A DNA stretch of 64,000 nucleotides from Actinomadura coerulea. Lineage in GTDB: Bacteria > Actinomycetota > Actinomycetes > Streptosporangiales > Streptosporangiaceae. The position numbers were made by a program, and so were the translations under genes. Within the stretch, counting starts at the first letter, position 1. Every line of letters starts with the position of its first letter. The DNA lies in contig NZ_JACHMQ010000001.1 in the NCBI RefSeq assembly GCF_014208105.1, positions 5,394,001-5,458,000 on the forward strand. The letters are read 5' to 3'. The notes beneath the pieces were generated by a model. That model was not told the DNA's origin, made no database searches, and was given only the letters and a program-made list of their open reading frames with translations. Of this stretch, positions 1-7,647 are shown one piece after another.

Positions 1-47
1 AATCGGTCGCCACCGCCCTGAAGGCCTTCCGCCGCCTGCCGTTCTAG
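1..47 (+). CDS. 3' end of an unidentified rightward gene
   Basis: An open frame enters from the left edge and stops at TAG 45-47; the visible C-terminus is SVATALKAFRRLPF. It is convergent with hemL, whose stop lies 16 bases further on. Fourteen residues are too few to assign a family. Confidence 0.5.
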   Translation, partial: SVATALKAFRRLPF

Positions 48-62
48 GACGCCGTCCCGCCC

Positions 63-1361
63 TCAGGACTCCGTCGCCCGGGCGGCGGCGCGGGCGGCGT
101 GCGGGAGGGCCTCCAGGACGCGTCCCAGAGCCTCGTCGTCGTGCGCGGCCGACAGGAACCACACCTCGTACGCCGACGGCGGCAGGTACACCCCGCGCTC
201 CAGCGCGGCGTGGAAGAAGGCCGCGTACGCCTTGGAGTCCTGCCGCTGCGCGGCGGCGAAGTCGCCGACCGCGCCCTCGGTGAAGAAGATCGAGAAGAGG
301 TTGCCCGCGTTCTGCGGCGAGTGCGGGACGCCCTCGCGCTCCAGCGCCTCGGACGCGGCCCTCGACACGATCTCCGCCGAGCGGTCGATCGCGGCGTACA
401 CCTCGTTCGTGGCGGCGCGCAGCGTGGCGAGCCCGGCGGCGGTCGCGAGCGGGTTCCCCGACAGGGTCCCGGCCTGGTAGACGGGCCCGGCGGGGGCGAG
501 GTGGTCCATGACGTCGGCGCGGCCGCCGAACGCCGCGGCGGGCAGCCCGCCGCCCATCACCTTGCCGAACGTCATCAGGTCGCCGGCCACGCCCTCGATC
601 CCGAACCATCCGGACCGCGACGCGCGGAACCCGGTGAGCACCTCGTCGATCACCAGCAGCGCGCCGTGGCGCTCGCACAGCCGCTTGAGCAGCGCGTTGA
701 ACCCGGCCAGCGGCGGGACCACGCCCATGTTGCACGGCACCGCCTCGGTGATCACGCAGGCGATGTCGTTGCCGTGGTCGTGGAAGGCCGTCTCCACGGC
801 CGCGACGTCGTTGTAGGGCAGGATCAGCGTGTCGGCGGTGGTCGCGCCGGTCACGCCCGGAGTGTCGGGGAGCCCGAACGTGGCGACGCCGGAGCCCGCC
901 GCGGCGAGCAGCGAGTCCACGTGCCCGTGGTAGCAGCCCGCGAACTTCACGATCTTGGTGCGGCCGGTGAACCCGCGGGCCAGCCGGATCGCCGACATCG
1001 TCGCCTCGGTCCCCGAGTTGACGAGCCGGACCTTCGCCGCCGGGGTGCGGGACACGATCTCCTCGGCGAGTTCCACCTCGCCCTGGGTCGGCGCGCCGTA
1101 GGACGTTCCGCGCCCGGCCGCGTCCCGCACGGCCTCGACGACGGCCGGGTGCGCGTGCCCGAGAATCATCGGACCCCACGAACACACCAGATCGACATAG
1201 GTATTGCCGTCAGCGTCGGTAAGGTACGGACCACGCCCGGACGCCATGAAACGGGGCGTTCCGCCAACGGCACCGAAGGCCCGCACCGGGGAGTTGACGC
1301 CACCGGGGACAACGGCGGCGGAACGGTCGAACAACTGCCGGGAGCGATCGAAGTCAGTCAC
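63..1361 (-). CDS. hemL: glutamate-1-semialdehyde 2,1-aminomutase
   Basis: PLP-dependent enzyme that moves the amino group of glutamate-1-semialdehyde to give 5-aminolevulinate, the last step of the C5 route to haem and other tetrapyrroles, in the cytoplasm. The 432-residue length is normal for the family. Visible features are the phosphate/cofactor loop NSGTEATMSAIR (about 115-126), the cofactor-contacting IDEVLTGFR (about 238-246) and the Schiff-base lysine in TFGKVMGGGLP at about K267. It starts at GTG, with a weak GAGAG Shine-Dalgarno. It stands alone, divergent from the pseudokinase gene and separated by 2.6 kb from the rest of the haem operon (hemB-D-C-A), which supplies the other steps. 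An eight-base direct repeat lies immediately upstream of the start codon. Confidence 0.97.
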   Translation of the reverse strand: MTDFDRSRQLFDRSAAVVPGGVNSPVRAFGAVGGTPRFMASGRGPYLTDADGNTYVDLVCSWGPMILGHAHPAVVEAVRDAAGRGTSYGAPTQGEVELAEEIVSRTPAAKVRLVNSGTEATMSAIRLARGFTGRTKIVKFAGCYHGHVDSLLAAAGSGVATFGLPDTPGVTGATTADTLILPYNDVAAVETAFHDHGNDIACVITEAVPCNMGVVPPLAGFNALLKRLCERHGALLVIDEVLTGFRASRSGWFGIEGVAGDLMTFGKVMGGGLPAAAFGGRADVMDHLAPAGPVYQAGTLSGNPLATAAGLATLRAATNEVYAAIDRSAEIVSRAASEALEREGVPHSPQNAGNLFSIFFTEGAVGDFAAAQRQDSKAYAAFFHAALERGVYLPPSAYEVWFLSAAHDDEALGRVLEALPHAARAAARATES

Positions 1362-1362
1362 G

Positions 1363-1384
1363 GTTGCAGTCTCTCAGTTGCAGT
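1363..1384. repeat. 8-bp direct repeat GTTGCAGT at the hemL start
   Basis: GTTGCAGT occurs at 1363-1370 and 1377-1384, a 14-base period, ending two bases before the hemL GTG codon and bracketing its only Shine-Dalgarno-like stretch. It could be a regulator site or chance; no family is recognised. Confidence 0.35.
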
Positions 1385-1397
1385 TCGGCGACTTGCC

Positions 1398-1427
1398 TTG
1401 ACCCGGTGGCGTACGGGCCGATATTCC
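1398..1427 (+). promoter_or_regulatory. candidate promoter of the pseudokinase gene
   Basis: TTGACC (1398-1403) and TATTCC (1422-1427) are spaced by 18 bases, upstream of the start at 1449. This is a housekeeping-sigma-like arrangement, judged by eye only. Confidence 0.35.
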
Positions 1428-1448
1428 ACCAAGTACGACATCGGAGGG

Positions 1449-3152
1449 ATGGCTTTCACCGTGGTCAACGGCTGGACGGTCCCGGGTTTCACCCACGAAC
1501 GCGAACTGGGCGGCGGAGCCTCGGGCCGGGTGGTGCTGGCGGTCGACGACATGACCGGCACGCGGGTCGCGATCAAATACCTCGACCCGGCGCTCGGCGC
1601 CGACGAGGCGTTTCTCGCGCGCTACCGCGTGGCGGCACGGGGCCTGTCCCAGCTCGAAGACCCCAACGTGGTCGACCTCTACGACTTCGTGGAGACCGCC
1701 GACGGCGCCGCGATCGTGACGCAGCACGTCGAGGGCGTGAGCCTGCGGCGGATGCTCGCCGCGCAGGGCCCCTGCGGCCCCCTCGCCGCGCTGTCGATGC
1801 TGGGCGGGACGCTCCTCGGCCTCGCGGCCGCGCACGACCATGATCTCGTCCACGGCTCGATGCGCCCGGCGAACATCCTGGTCGACGCCGAGGGCAACGC
1901 CCGCCTCGCCGACTTCGCGTCGGCGCCCGCGGGCACCGAGGCGCAGCACGGCCCGCCGTACGCGGCGCCCGAACTGTGGGACGGGGCGCCCGCCACCGTC
2001 GCCACCGACCTGTACGCTGCCACCGCGATCTTCTACGAGTGCCTCACCGGGCGGCCCCCGTACGCGGGCCGCAACATGGCGCGGCAGCACCGCGAGGCGC
2101 CGATCCCCGCCGAGGAGGTCCCGGGGCCGCTGCGCGACCTGATCCACCAGGGCCTCGCCAAGGAGCCGGAGAAGCGGCCGAAGTCCGCCGCCGACTTCCT
2201 CGGCGCGCTGGAGGACGCCGCCGTCTCCGCCTACGGGCCGTCCTGGGAGGCGCAGGGCCGCGGCCGCCTCACCGAGCTCGCCGCGAAGGCCGCGCAGCAG
2301 CCCGAGCCGCCGAAGCCGAAGCCGTCCCGCGGCGGCGTCCGCGCCCCGGCCGCCGCCGGGCCCAAGGGCGGCGGCAGGTCCCGGACGCGCTGGGCGGTGG
2401 CCGCCGTCGCGGTCGTGCTCGTCGCCGCCGGGGCGGGCGCGGCGGTCCTGTTCAAGGGCGGCTCCTCGATCGGCGGCGACAAGCAGCCGCCCGAGCCGAC
2501 GCCCGCGCAGAGCAGCAGCCCGCAGCCGACGCTGCCGGTCGGCGGCGTCGACCCCGCGCCGCTCGTCGCCCGCATCGACCAGGCCGTCGCCGCGACGCCC
2601 GGCGCCGCGTTCAGCTACGGCCAGACCGGCTGCTGCGGCTTCCCGGTCACCGGCCAGGGGACGATCTGGCTGGTCCAGGGCGGGACGCCGTCCTACGCCC
2701 TGACGCTGGCGGGGACGGGCTCGGTCCGCAAGCCGGTCCGCGCCGTGATCGTCCAGGACCGGCTGTACGTCCGTGCCGGCAAGAAGTGGCGGCAGTCGCC
2801 GCTCGGAGGCCGCGGCTACCCGGCCGCCGGCGACCGCGTGCGCCAGGGCGGCTCGGTCGCGAACCTGACGACGCTGCTGCGGTCGGCGACGAAGCTGAGC
2901 AAATCTGGAGCGGTCTACGAAGGCGAGGCGCCCGCCGCGAAGCTGGCGCAGGCGCCCGGCGTCGGCCCCCTGTACGCGCAGATGGCGCAGGCGACCGGCG
3001 CGCAGCAGATCGCCTTCGCCGTCAAGCTCGACGCCGGCTTCCGCCCCGTGAAGTTCTGGGTGCGCGCCGGGCCCGAGGACGGCCGCAACCAGATGCAGCG
3101 CGGCTCCTACAGCGGCTGGAACCGCAAGGCCCCCATCAAGGCGCCCCGCTGA
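1449..3152 (+). CDS. membrane-anchored serine/threonine kinase-like protein, probable pseudokinase
   Basis: A 567-residue protein with three parts: a PKN2/Hanks-type kinase fold (about 15-255), an Ala/Pro/Lys-rich linker, one membrane span (about 314-335) and an extracellular region of about 230 residues. The glycine loop LGGGASGR, the VAIK lysine (K43) and the APE-like AAPEL are present. The catalytic HRD motif reads HGS (135-137), the DFG motif reads DFA (155-157), and the helix-C glutamate position looks like alanine (RVAARGL). Phosphotransfer is therefore doubtful. The ectodomain has a CCGF motif and resembles LppX/LprG-like lipoprotein folds only in a general way. The start is uncertain: ATG 1449 has GGAGG too close; GTG 1461 is better spaced. 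It is divergent from hemL and followed by a strong hairpin. Confidence 0.85.
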   Translation: MAFTVVNGWTVPGFTHERELGGGASGRVVLAVDDMTGTRVAIKYLDPALGADEAFLARYRVAARGLSQLEDPNVVDLYDFVETADGAAIVTQHVEGVSLRRMLAAQGPCGPLAALSMLGGTLLGLAAAHDHDLVHGSMRPANILVDAEGNARLADFASAPAGTEAQHGPPYAAPELWDGAPATVATDLYAATAIFYECLTGRPPYAGRNMARQHREAPIPAEEVPGPLRDLIHQGLAKEPEKRPKSAADFLGALEDAAVSAYGPSWEAQGRGRLTELAAKAAQQPEPPKPKPSRGGVRAPAAAGPKGGGRSRTRWAVAAVAVVLVAAGAGAAVLFKGGSSIGGDKQPPEPTPAQSSSPQPTLPVGGVDPAPLVARIDQAVAATPGAAFSYGQTGCCGFPVTGQGTIWLVQGGTPSYALTLAGTGSVRKPVRAVIVQDRLYVRAGKKWRQSPLGGRGYPAAGDRVRQGGSVANLTTLLRSATKLSKSGAVYEGEAPAAKLAQAPGVGPLYAQMAQATGAQQIAFAVKLDAGFRPVKFWVRAGPEDGRNQMQRGSYSGWNRKAPIKAPR

Positions 3153-3162
3153 CGGGCGCCTT

Positions 3163-3195
3163 GTGCGGCCGCCTCGTCGCCGGAGGCGGCCGCAC
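3163..3195. terminator. 12-bp hairpin between convergent genes
   Basis: GTGCGGCCGCCT (3163-3174) is perfectly complementary to AGGCGGCCGCAC (3184-3195), with a nine-base loop. It lies between the pseudokinase stop (3152) and the prim-pol stop (3202), so it can serve both strands. There is no T-tract, as is usual in high-GC actinomycetes. Confidence 0.75.
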
Positions 3196-3201
3196 GAGCG
3201 G

Positions 3202-3867
3202 CTAGGCGTCCTCGCAGGCGTCCGAGAGGACTTCCAGGAGGCGCAGCGGGTCGGGCAGCGGCCCGCGGGACGGCGGGCGCAGCCAGGCCGCCTCGCGCCC
3301 GTTCGGCAGGACGGACGGCGGCGCGACGACGTAGCTGTCGCGGCAGTGCCACCGCATCCCCGGCGTCTCGGCGACGTCCTCGGGCGAGCAGTCCAGTTGG
3401 CAGGACCACCACTCGTCCTCGTCGACGGGCGCGCCGCGCGTGGCGACGAAGAACAGGTGCCGCTCGCCCCCGAAAGAAGCGACCGGACCGACGGGGAGGT
3501 CGTCCCGTTCGATCCGGTCGAGGGCGATGGTCCCGGCCGCGGCCGGGACGTCGAACACGTCGAACACCCGGCCCGTCGGCAGGATGATGTTGGCCTGCGG
3601 CCGCTCGGCCCACCACCGTTTGATCACGGCCGCGTCGACGCTCGCCAGGTGCGCCCAGGCGGCCGACACCGGATGCGCGCCCGGGTCGGGACAGCCGAGC
3701 CGGTCGCACGAACACGCCCGGTCGCCGCCCGCCGGGGGGTGGGCGCCGGGATAGCAGGGCCACCCCATCTCGGCGTACTCCCGCGCCGTCGCGGCCATCC
3801 GGTCGCGCGCCGCCCGCTGCCGTCTGCTCCCCGAGACCGCCAGCATCTCCGCCCCCCAATACCCCAA
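3202..3867 (-). CDS. bifunctional primase/polymerase N-terminal-like protein, probably degenerate
   Basis: A 221-residue stand-alone protein resembling the archaeo-eukaryotic prim-pol domain as found in small Streptomyces proteins. The zinc-knuckle-like segment CSCDRLGCPDPGAHP (about 52-66) and the following tryptophan match the family. The place where active prim-pols have a D-x-D metal motif reads FDVFDVPAAAG, so catalysis is doubtful. No helicase or replication gene adjoins, and the function is unknown. The start is TTG 3867; ATG 3846 with an adjacent GGCGGAG is an alternative. It converges on the pseudokinase gene. Confidence 0.72.
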   Translation of the reverse strand: MGYWGAEMLAVSGSRRQRAARDRMAATAREYAEMGWPCYPGAHPPAGGDRACSCDRLGCPDPGAHPVSAAWAHLASVDAAVIKRWWAERPQANIILPTGRVFDVFDVPAAAGTIALDRIERDDLPVGPVASFGGERHLFFVATRGAPVDEDEWWSCQLDCSPEDVAETPGMRWHCRDSYVVAPPSVLPNGREAAWLRPPSRGPLPDPLRLLEVLSDACEDA

Positions 3868-3979
3868 GGTCGCACGTGGGTTCCTGGTTGACGATGATGC
3901 CCGCCGGAACGAATCCCGGGCACGGCAACCCCGAGAAAACGACCCTAAGTGACTAGAGGGCGAGGTGGTCCAGGGGTGG

Positions 3980-4963
3980 CTAGGCCAGCCGGCGGGCCAC
4001 CTCGGTGGCCCAGTAGGTGAGGACGATGTCGGCGCCGGCGCGGCGCATCGACACCAGCGACTCCATGATCGTGCGCTCCCGGTCGATCCAGCCCTTCTCG
4101 GCGGCGGCCTCGATCATCGCGTACTCGCCGCTCACCTGGTAGGCGACCACGGGGACGTCCACCGCGTCGCGGACGCGGCGGACGATGTCGAGGTAGGCGC
4201 CGGCGGGCTTGACCATGACCATGTCGGCGCCCTCGTCGAGGTCGAGGAAGACCTCGCGGAGCGACTCGTCGGCGTTGGCCGGGTCCTGCTGGTGGGTGGA
4301 CCGGTCGCCGAACTGCGGAGCGCACTCGGCGGCCTCGCGGAACGGGCCGTAGTAGGCGGAGGCGTACTTCACCGAGTACCCCATGACCGCGATGTCGGAG
4401 TGGCCGGCGCCGTCCAGGGCCTCGCGGATCGCGCCGACCTGGCCGTCCATCATCCCGGACGGGCCGAGGACCGCCGAGCCCGCCTCGGCCTGGGCCAGGG
4501 CGATGGAGGCGTACCGCTCCAGGGTGGCGTCGTTGTCGATCTCGCCGGACTCGGTGAGGATGCCGCAGTGCCCGTGGTCGGTGTACTCGTCCAGGCACAG
4601 GTCGGTCATGACGACGATCTCGTCGCCCAGGTCGGACCTCAGGTCGCGCAGCGCCTGCTGGACGATGCCGTCCGGGTCGTCGGCCGCGGAGCCCGTGCCG
4701 TCCTTCACGGCCGGGACGCCGAACAGGATGAGGCCGCCGACGCCGGCCTCGGCCGCCTCGTGCGCGGCCTTGCGCAGGCTGTCGCGGGTGTGCTGGAACA
4801 CGCCCGGCATGGACGCGACCGGCTGCGCCTCGGAGATGCCCTCCTTGACGAACACGGGCAGGACCAGGTCCGCCGGGTGGAGCCGGGTCTCGGCTACGAG
4901 CCGGCGCATCGCGGGCGTGCGCCGCAACCGCCGCGGACGTGCGACGGGGAACTGTGCAGACAT
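3980..4963 (-). CDS. hemB: porphobilinogen synthase (5-aminolevulinate dehydratase)
   Basis: Condenses two 5-aminolevulinate molecules to porphobilinogen in the cytoplasm. The 327-residue length is typical. The two active-site lysines sit in GYSVKYASAYYGPFR (K199) and MVMVKPAGAY (K252). The metal-binding segment DLCLDEYTDHGHCG (121-134) has Cys-Asp-Cys (C123, D125, C133) where classical zinc enzymes have three cysteines and magnesium enzymes have none. It is the last gene of the leftward rex-hemA-hemC-hemD-hemB group, 27 bases after hemD, so it is probably co-transcribed and under Rex control. Confidence 0.97.
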   Translation of the reverse strand: MSAQFPVARPRRLRRTPAMRRLVAETRLHPADLVLPVFVKEGISEAQPVASMPGVFQHTRDSLRKAAHEAAEAGVGGLILFGVPAVKDGTGSAADDPDGIVQQALRDLRSDLGDEIVVMTDLCLDEYTDHGHCGILTESGEIDNDATLERYASIALAQAEAGSAVLGPSGMMDGQVGAIREALDGAGHSDIAVMGYSVKYASAYYGPFREAAECAPQFGDRSTHQQDPANADESLREVFLDLDEGADMVMVKPAGAYLDIVRRVRDAVDVPVVAYQVSGEYAMIEAAAEKGWIDRERTIMESLVSMRRAGADIVLTYWATEVARRLA

Positions 4964-4990
4964 GATCCCTCTGTGTCTCCGCTCCGGGGT

Positions 4991-6730
4991 CTACTTCCGG
5001 CGCCGGGCGCCCCGGCGCATCTGGCTGGGCTTGCGAAGCGGGTCCCCCGCCTCGATCTGGGCCGCCCTCCGCCTGGCACCGTACTCCGCGAGGGCCTCCG
5101 CGAGGGCGGACACCGAGGGGGTCTCGGCCATGACGTCGACGCGCAGCCCGTACTCCTCCGCCGTCTTGGCCGTCTGGGGCCCGATCACGGCGATCACGGT
5201 CACGTTGTGGGGCTTGCCCGCGATCCCGATCAGGTTCTTCACCGTGGAGGACGAGGTGAACAGCACGGCGTCGAACCCGCCGCCCTTGATCGCCTCGCGG
5301 ATCGGCGCGGGCGGCGGCGCGGCCCGGACCGTCCGGTAGGCGGTCACGTCCTCGCACTCCCAGCCGAGTTCGGTGAGCCGGGCGATGAGCACGTCGGTGG
5401 CGATGTCGGCGCGCGGCAGCAGGACCCGGTTGATGGGGTCGAGGTCCTCGTCGTAGGGCGGCCACTCCCGGGCCAGGCCCTCGCCGGACTGCTCCCCGGA
5501 CGGGGTCAGGTCCGGGTGGACGCCGAACTCCACCAGGGCGGCGGCGGTCTGCTCGCCGACGGCGGCGACCTTCAGCCCGGCGAACGCGCGGGCGTCCAGG
5601 CCGTAGTCGGTGAACTTCTCCCGGATCGCCTTGACCGCGTTCGTGGAGGTGAACACCACCCACTCGTACCGGCCGGTGACCAGGCCCTTGACCGCCCGCT
5701 CCATCTGCTGGGGCGTGCGCGGCGGCTCGACGGAGATCGTCGGGACCTCGTCCGGGACGGCCCCGTACCCGCGGAGCTGGTCCGACAGGGAGGCGGCCTG
5801 CTCCTTGGTGCGCGGCACGAGGACCCGCCAGCCGAACAGCGGCTTGGTCTCGAACCAGGACAGCCTGTCGCGGTGGTTCACCACGTCCCCGACGATGATC
5901 AGGGCGGGCGCCTCCATGCCCTTGGTGTCGGCCGCCAGCCTGCTCAGCGTGGAGACGACGGTCTCCTGCTCGGTGGTCGTGCCGAGGCTCGTCATCGCGG
6001 CCGGGGTCGAGTCGGGCCGGCCCGCCGCGACCAGGCCCTTGGCCACTTCGGCGACCGTGCTCTCGGCGCCGAGGACGACCAGGGTGGTGTCCGGGGCGGC
6101 GAACCGCTCCCAGTCGACGCCGCCCTCGGAGGCGTCGACGACGCGGACCTCGCGGTTCGCGGCGTCGGTCAGCGGGATGCCCGCGTAACCGGGCACGGCC
6201 GTCACGGAGGACACGCCGGGCACCACCTCGAACGGAACGCCGGCCTTGGCCAGCGCGCCGCCCTCGGAGGCCCAGTTGCAGGCCAGCCCCGGGTCGCCGC
6301 GGAACAGCCGGACGACCCGGCGCCCCGCCTTGGCGGCCCGCGCGGCGAGCTTCACCGGATCACCGTCCGCCGTGTCGAGGATCTCGGCGTCCGGGCGGCA
6401 GTGGGTCAGGATCTCGACCGGGCAGTGCGCGCGGCTGACGACGACGGTGTCGGCGCGTTCCAGCTCGGCGGCGGCGCGCAGGGTCAGCAGGCCGGGATCG
6501 CCCGGCCCCATCCCGACGATCGCGACCGTCCCCGGGCCGGCGGTCCGGTGCGGCGCGGCGGCGGCCGCGGCGGGCCCGCCGGTCTTCGCGGCCTTCACGG
6601 GCCGGACGGTTCCGCCGGTGGCGGTCGGTCCGGCGGCGGTCGGTTCGGTGGTGGTCTCGTCGGCGGTCGGGTCGGTCTTGCTCGCGTCGGCGGTGCTCTT
6701 CGCTGTGGCGCTCTTCGCGGCGGGGCTCAC
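4991..6730 (-). CDS. hemD: fused uroporphyrinogen-III methyltransferase-like / uroporphyrinogen-III synthase
   Basis: A 579-residue fusion typical of actinomycetes. Residues 1-65 are Ala/Thr/Pro-rich and low complexity. About 67-305 is a tetrapyrrole methylase fold with VGMGPGDPGLLTLRAA and PGVSSVTAVPGYAGIPLT. About 315-560 is the HemD domain (GWRVLVPRTKEQAASL), which cyclises hydroxymethylbilane to uroporphyrinogen III. The methylase GDP motif reads RLFRGDPGLACNWASE instead of the usual GGDPFxFGRGxEE, so siroheme-type methylation may be weak or lost while HemD is intact. Its start overlaps the hemC stop by four bases, which suggests translational coupling. Confidence 0.93.
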   Translation of the reverse strand: MSPAAKSATAKSTADASKTDPTADETTTEPTAAGPTATGGTVRPVKAAKTGGPAAAAAAPHRTAGPGTVAIVGMGPGDPGLLTLRAAAELERADTVVVSRAHCPVEILTHCRPDAEILDTADGDPVKLAARAAKAGRRVVRLFRGDPGLACNWASEGGALAKAGVPFEVVPGVSSVTAVPGYAGIPLTDAANREVRVVDASEGGVDWERFAAPDTTLVVLGAESTVAEVAKGLVAAGRPDSTPAAMTSLGTTTEQETVVSTLSRLAADTKGMEAPALIIVGDVVNHRDRLSWFETKPLFGWRVLVPRTKEQAASLSDQLRGYGAVPDEVPTISVEPPRTPQQMERAVKGLVTGRYEWVVFTSTNAVKAIREKFTDYGLDARAFAGLKVAAVGEQTAAALVEFGVHPDLTPSGEQSGEGLAREWPPYDEDLDPINRVLLPRADIATDVLIARLTELGWECEDVTAYRTVRAAPPPAPIREAIKGGGFDAVLFTSSSTVKNLIGIAGKPHNVTVIAVIGPQTAKTAEEYGLRVDVMAETPSVSALAEALAEYGARRRAAQIEAGDPLRKPSQMRRGARRRK

Positions 6731-7647
6731 TCGCGTTCCCCCATCAACTGGTCGGCCCCCTGCGCGAGCAGCCGGTCCGCGAGTTCGCGTCCGAGCTGCT
6801 CCGCCGCGTCCGGGTGGCCGCTTGCGGACAGCCGCACCTGCCTGCTGCCGTCGTACGCCGCGACGGTCGCCGTCAGATGCAGCCTTTCATCTACTTCGGC
6901 AGCGTATGTTCCCACGGGCGCGGAGCAGCCCGCCTCCAGCACCGCCAGGACCGTCCGCTCGGCGGTGACGGCGCGCCGGGTCGGGAGGTCGTCGATCACC
7001 CCGAGCAGGGCGCGCAGGTCGTCGCGGTCGGAGCGGCACTCCAGCGCGAGCGAGCCCTGCCCCGGTGCGGGCAGCATCTGGTCGGGGTCGAACACCTCGC
7101 TCACGGCGTCCAGCCGGCCGATCCTCTTCAGGCCCGCGTGCGCCAGCACCACGGCGTCCAGCTCGCCGTCGGTGACCTTGCGCAGCCTGGTGTCGGCGTT
7201 GCCGCGGATCGGGACGATCTCCAGGTCCGGCCGGAGCGCGCGCAGCTGCGCGACGCGGCGCGGCGAGCCGGTGCCGATCCGCGCGCCGCGTGGCAGGTCG
7301 GCGAGCTTCGCGGGGCCGCACAGGGCGTCGCGGGCATCGTCGCGGGCCGGGGTGGCCGCGAGGGCGATCCCGGGCGTCTCGGACGTCGGAAGGTCCTTCA
7401 GCGAGTGCACCGCGAAGTCCACCTCGCCGGACAGCACCTTGTCGCGGAGCGCGTTGACGAACACGCCCGTCCCGCCGATCTGGGCGAGCAAGGCCTTGGA
7501 GACATCACCCTGCGTCGTTACCCCGACAAGCTCCACCGCATGCCCCGTGAGCCGCGACAACGCGTCGGCCACGCCCTGCGACTGGGTCGTCGCCATCAGG
7601 CTCTTGCGGGTGCCCAGCCGGAGCGGGCCCCTGCTCCCGGTACTCAC
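6727..7647 (-). CDS. hemC: hydroxymethylbilane synthase (porphobilinogen deaminase)
   Basis: Polymerises four porphobilinogens to hydroxymethylbilane. At 306 residues it has the usual three-domain length. The catalytic aspartate lies in FAVHSLKDLP (D85), the substrate-binding arginines in GTGSPRR and IRGNADTRL, and the dipyrromethane-cofactor cysteine in LEAGCSAPVG (C241). Four-base overlaps at both ends, with hemA upstream and hemD downstream, show an operon. The product passes directly to the HemD domain of the next gene. Confidence 0.98.
   Translation of the reverse strand: MSTGSRGPLRLGTRKSLMATTQSQGVADALSRLTGHAVELVGVTTQGDVSKALLAQIGGTGVFVNALRDKVLSGEVDFAVHSLKDLPTSETPGIALAATPARDDARDALCGPAKLADLPRGARIGTGSPRRVAQLRALRPDLEIVPIRGNADTRLRKVTDGELDAVVLAHAGLKRIGRLDAVSEVFDPDQMLPAPGQGSLALECRSDRDDLRALLGVIDDLPTRRAVTAERTVLAVLEAGCSAPVGTYAAEVDERLHLTATVAAYDGSRQVRLSASGHPDAAEQLGRELADRLLAQGADQLMGERE

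Noticed and set aside
99..1448. Plus-strand open frame continuous with the pseudokinase frame and antisense to hemL
   Set aside because: Arg/Gly-rich translation typical of antisense high-GC DNA; the conserved kinase start is at 1449-1461 and hemL is certain.
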